DNA of 6,776 nt from Nitrospirota bacterium. Its GTDB lineage: Bacteria > Nitrospirota > 9FT-COMBO-42-15 > HDB-SIOI813. The translations under genes and the position numbers were made by a program. Every line of letters starts with the position of its first letter. Position 1 is the first letter of the stretch. Shown one piece after another: positions 5,028-6,776 of this stretch. The notes beneath the pieces are model-generated. The model ran no database searches. It was given only the letters and a program-made list of their open reading frames with translations, and was not told the DNA's origin. The stretch covers positions 1 through 6,776 of the forward strand of contig JACROQ010000121.1 in NCBI GenBank assembly GCA_016214375.1. The letters are read 5' to 3'.

Positions 5028-6776
5028 ATGAGACGGATCTTTGCTGTCCTCCTTTTGATTCTGCTTGCCGCCCATGCGGCCTGGTCGCAGGAGGCAGGGG
5101 ATCATCAAAAACCCCAGAATGAAATAAAGACACAGGAGCTCCAACAGGAATTTGAACAAAAATCCCAACCGGAAATTGAACAGGCCACTCTCAGGTTTGA
5201 GCTCTCAACCCGGTTCCAAACCGTAGACCTGGGCACAGGGTCTTCTAAGGCAACAGAGTACCGGTCCCTTCCGGACGGTCTGTATATAGACAACCTCCTC
5301 TTTTCCTATGGCTCCCGGCGCCAGGAGTTTGAAGGTGCCGCCGCAAGAATCTCCCCTCTGACCAATCTCATCAATGACGGCTATGGGGATGTCACCTACA
5401 GAAGATACGGCCTCCTGGATGCGGGTGTGGAAATCAGCAAGTCTCCTCACGATTATGGCGCCGCTTCCAATGATGTCATGACCCAGCGGGACACCTATAG
5501 CCTCCTGTTTAAATTCAGCCCCGGGGACCGGCTTATCATCTCCACAAATTTATCTGTTGAAGAGAGAAACGGGAAGAGGCCGCTGACGACTGAAAGCCTT
5601 ACAGGCATCCTCACTGATCCTACAGCAATTATCGAGATTAAGGAGCCTGTGGACTATACCACCACCTCCATAGATCTTGGGCTGGAATACATGGACGATA
5701 TCATTGATCTCCAGCTCAACAATAACCTGCAGATCTTCTCAAACAATCTCTCCGATTCGGTGGTATGGGATAATCCCTACATCAGCGGCGCTACCGGGAG
5801 GGCTCAGACCGTTGACGATTATACAGTGCATACGCTGTCGGTCAGGCCCGCTATTCAATTGACAAGCAACACGAAGCTTGTAAACACCTTATCTTACAGT
5901 AAGGTTACAAACAGCATAGACCTTGCCCCCTTTAGTACAGCCGGCATCGGAGAATCGTTTGAACGGAATGTCATAGACCCGGATGTCCGGAGTCTTGTCT
6001 TTTCTTCCATCTTATCCACACGGCCCCTGCCTGATGTCAGACTTAACATCAAATACAGGCATAGCGCCTATAAAAATGACACGCCAGTAATTAAAGAGAC
6101 GCCGGCATATGTCATGCTGGACAGCGGCGACTCCACACTGATCAGATACCCCAGGATACCGCAGTATATGTCTTACGCCATCAACAGTATGGAGGTTGCA
6201 GGCACATGGACATTAACACAGAGATTATCCTTAGATGCGGGAATAGAAAACAAAGATACCTCCCGGAGTGAAAGGGAGGTGGGCAAGGAAAATGAGAAGA
6301 TCCTCTCTCTCAGGGTGCGCTCTGTGCTGCGAGACAACCTCTCAGGCAGATTTGGATATACCTATACGAGGAGACGGGGTGATTATGACCCGGCCTATTA
6401 TAAGGTTACTTATGACCCGAATCCTGCCAATGACGTCACCCAGCATCCCTTGATGCGGGCCTTTGACCTCTCTGCCCTTGACTCGAATGCGCTGACTGCA
6501 GGCCTCGATTATTCTCCGGTGGATGCCCTGGACCTCGGAACAACACTATCGCTCACCATCAACGAACATCCTGATGTCTCTATTGGCAGACAACATTCTC
6601 AGGGAGAGTCGGCGGCCGCCCATGCACAGTATGCGCTGTTTAAAAACCTCCGGATCTATGCGGAATATTTTTACGATCACCGCGTGTCCGAAGGACGCTA
6701 CTCATGGACATTTAACTCCGCCCTCCCGTATCCGCAGGACCCTGATCCTCAATATTCTGATTTTACAACTCCCATC
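5028..6776 (+). CDS. mtrB: MtrB/PioB-type outer-membrane beta-barrel protein (3' end outside window)
   Basis: The frame is open for 583 codons from the ATG at 5028 to the window edge without a stop. Residues 1-20 are a signal peptide (MRRIFAVLLLILLAAHAAWS, cleavage near AWS/Q). A Glu/Gln-rich stretch follows (31-53). The rest alternates polar and hydrophobic residues in strand-like segments rich in Tyr, Ser, Thr, Asn and Asp, as in large outer-membrane barrels: for example RFELSTRFQTVDLG (56-69), TYSLLFKFSPGDRLIISTNL (156-175) and LRIYAEYFYDHR (541-552). The ALDSNALTAGLDYSPVDALDLG segment (483-504) resembles the 'adrdr.....l...P...l.lg' pattern of MtrB/PioB proteins. The visible part has no cysteine, so the N-terminal CXXC of Shewanella MtrB is absent. 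Family barrels form a sheath around the decaheme cytochrome; location directly after the mtrA-type gene supports that role. Full proteins usually run to about 700 residues or more, so a sizeable part is missing. Confidence 0.85.
   Translation, partial: MRRIFAVLLLILLAAHAAWSQEAGDHQKPQNEIKTQELQQEFEQKSQPEIEQATLRFELSTRFQTVDLGTGSSKATEYRSLPDGLYIDNLLFSYGSRRQEFEGAAARISPLTNLINDGYGDVTYRRYGLLDAGVEISKSPHDYGAASNDVMTQRDTYSLLFKFSPGDRLIISTNLSVEERNGKRPLTTESLTGILTDPTAIIEIKEPVDYTTTSIDLGLEYMDDIIDLQLNNNLQIFSNNLSDSVVWDNPYISGATGRAQTVDDYTVHTLSVRPAIQLTSNTKLVNTLSYSKVTNSIDLAPFSTAGIGESFERNVIDPDVRSLVFSSILSTRPLPDVRLNIKYRHSAYKNDTPVIKETPAYVMLDSGDSTLIRYPRIPQYMSYAINSMEVAGTWTLTQRLSLDAGIENKDTSRSEREVGKENEKILSLRVRSVLRDNLSGRFGYTYTRRRGDYDPAYYKVTYDPNPANDVTQHPLMRAFDLSALDSNALTAGLDYSPVDALDLGTTLSLTINEHPDVSIGRQHSQGESAAAHAQYALFKNLRIYAEYFYDHRVSEGRYSWTFNSALPYPQDPDPQYSDFTTPI

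Overview
The window looks like a chromosomal segment of a Gram-negative, probably anaerobic or metal-cycling bacterium. The evidence is an outer-membrane porin-cytochrome pair of the MtrA/MtrB (DmsE/PioB) type, a typical bacterial DNA polymerase I, and a hairpin repeat of the 'gagcgaagcgaagaatct' kind that is common in such genomes. Nitrospirota or a deltaproteobacterial lineage would fit, but the sequence alone does not settle this.

Left part (1-1052): the last 27 codons of what looks like a transposase (ending at 85), then about 165 bases with no convincing gene. Next comes a minus-strand DUF2806-type gene (251-958) that is AT-richer than its neighbours and appears to have lost its C-terminus on the side facing the transposase remnant. 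A plausible promoter for it lies at 992-1020.

Middle (1053-3665): a complete minus-strand polA. The 5'-nuclease and polymerase catalytic residues are intact. The embedded 3'-5' proofreading domain has lost several of its metal-binding residues.

Junction (3666-3871): a compact divergent control region. A plus-strand promoter (TTGACA-N16-TATAGT) and the polA promoter (TTGTCA-N17-TACAAT) share one palindromic -35 block. A 128-bp MITE-like element with perfect 15-bp terminal inverted repeats fills almost the whole leader of the cytochrome gene.

Right part (3872-6776, plus strand): a two-gene unit. It holds a decaheme MtrA/DmsE-type cytochrome with an unusual Pro-rich nonapeptide repeat at its N-terminus, then, 7 bases on, an MtrB/PioB-type outer-membrane beta-barrel gene that is open to the window edge. 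In known systems the decaheme protein is threaded through the barrel and carries electrons across the outer membrane, either to or from extracellular minerals or partners. Any extracellular cytochrome would lie beyond the window.

The core system is a known type. The unusual points are the N-terminal repeat, the MITE leader with shared divergent promoters, the degenerate proofreading site and the truncated DUF2806 gene.
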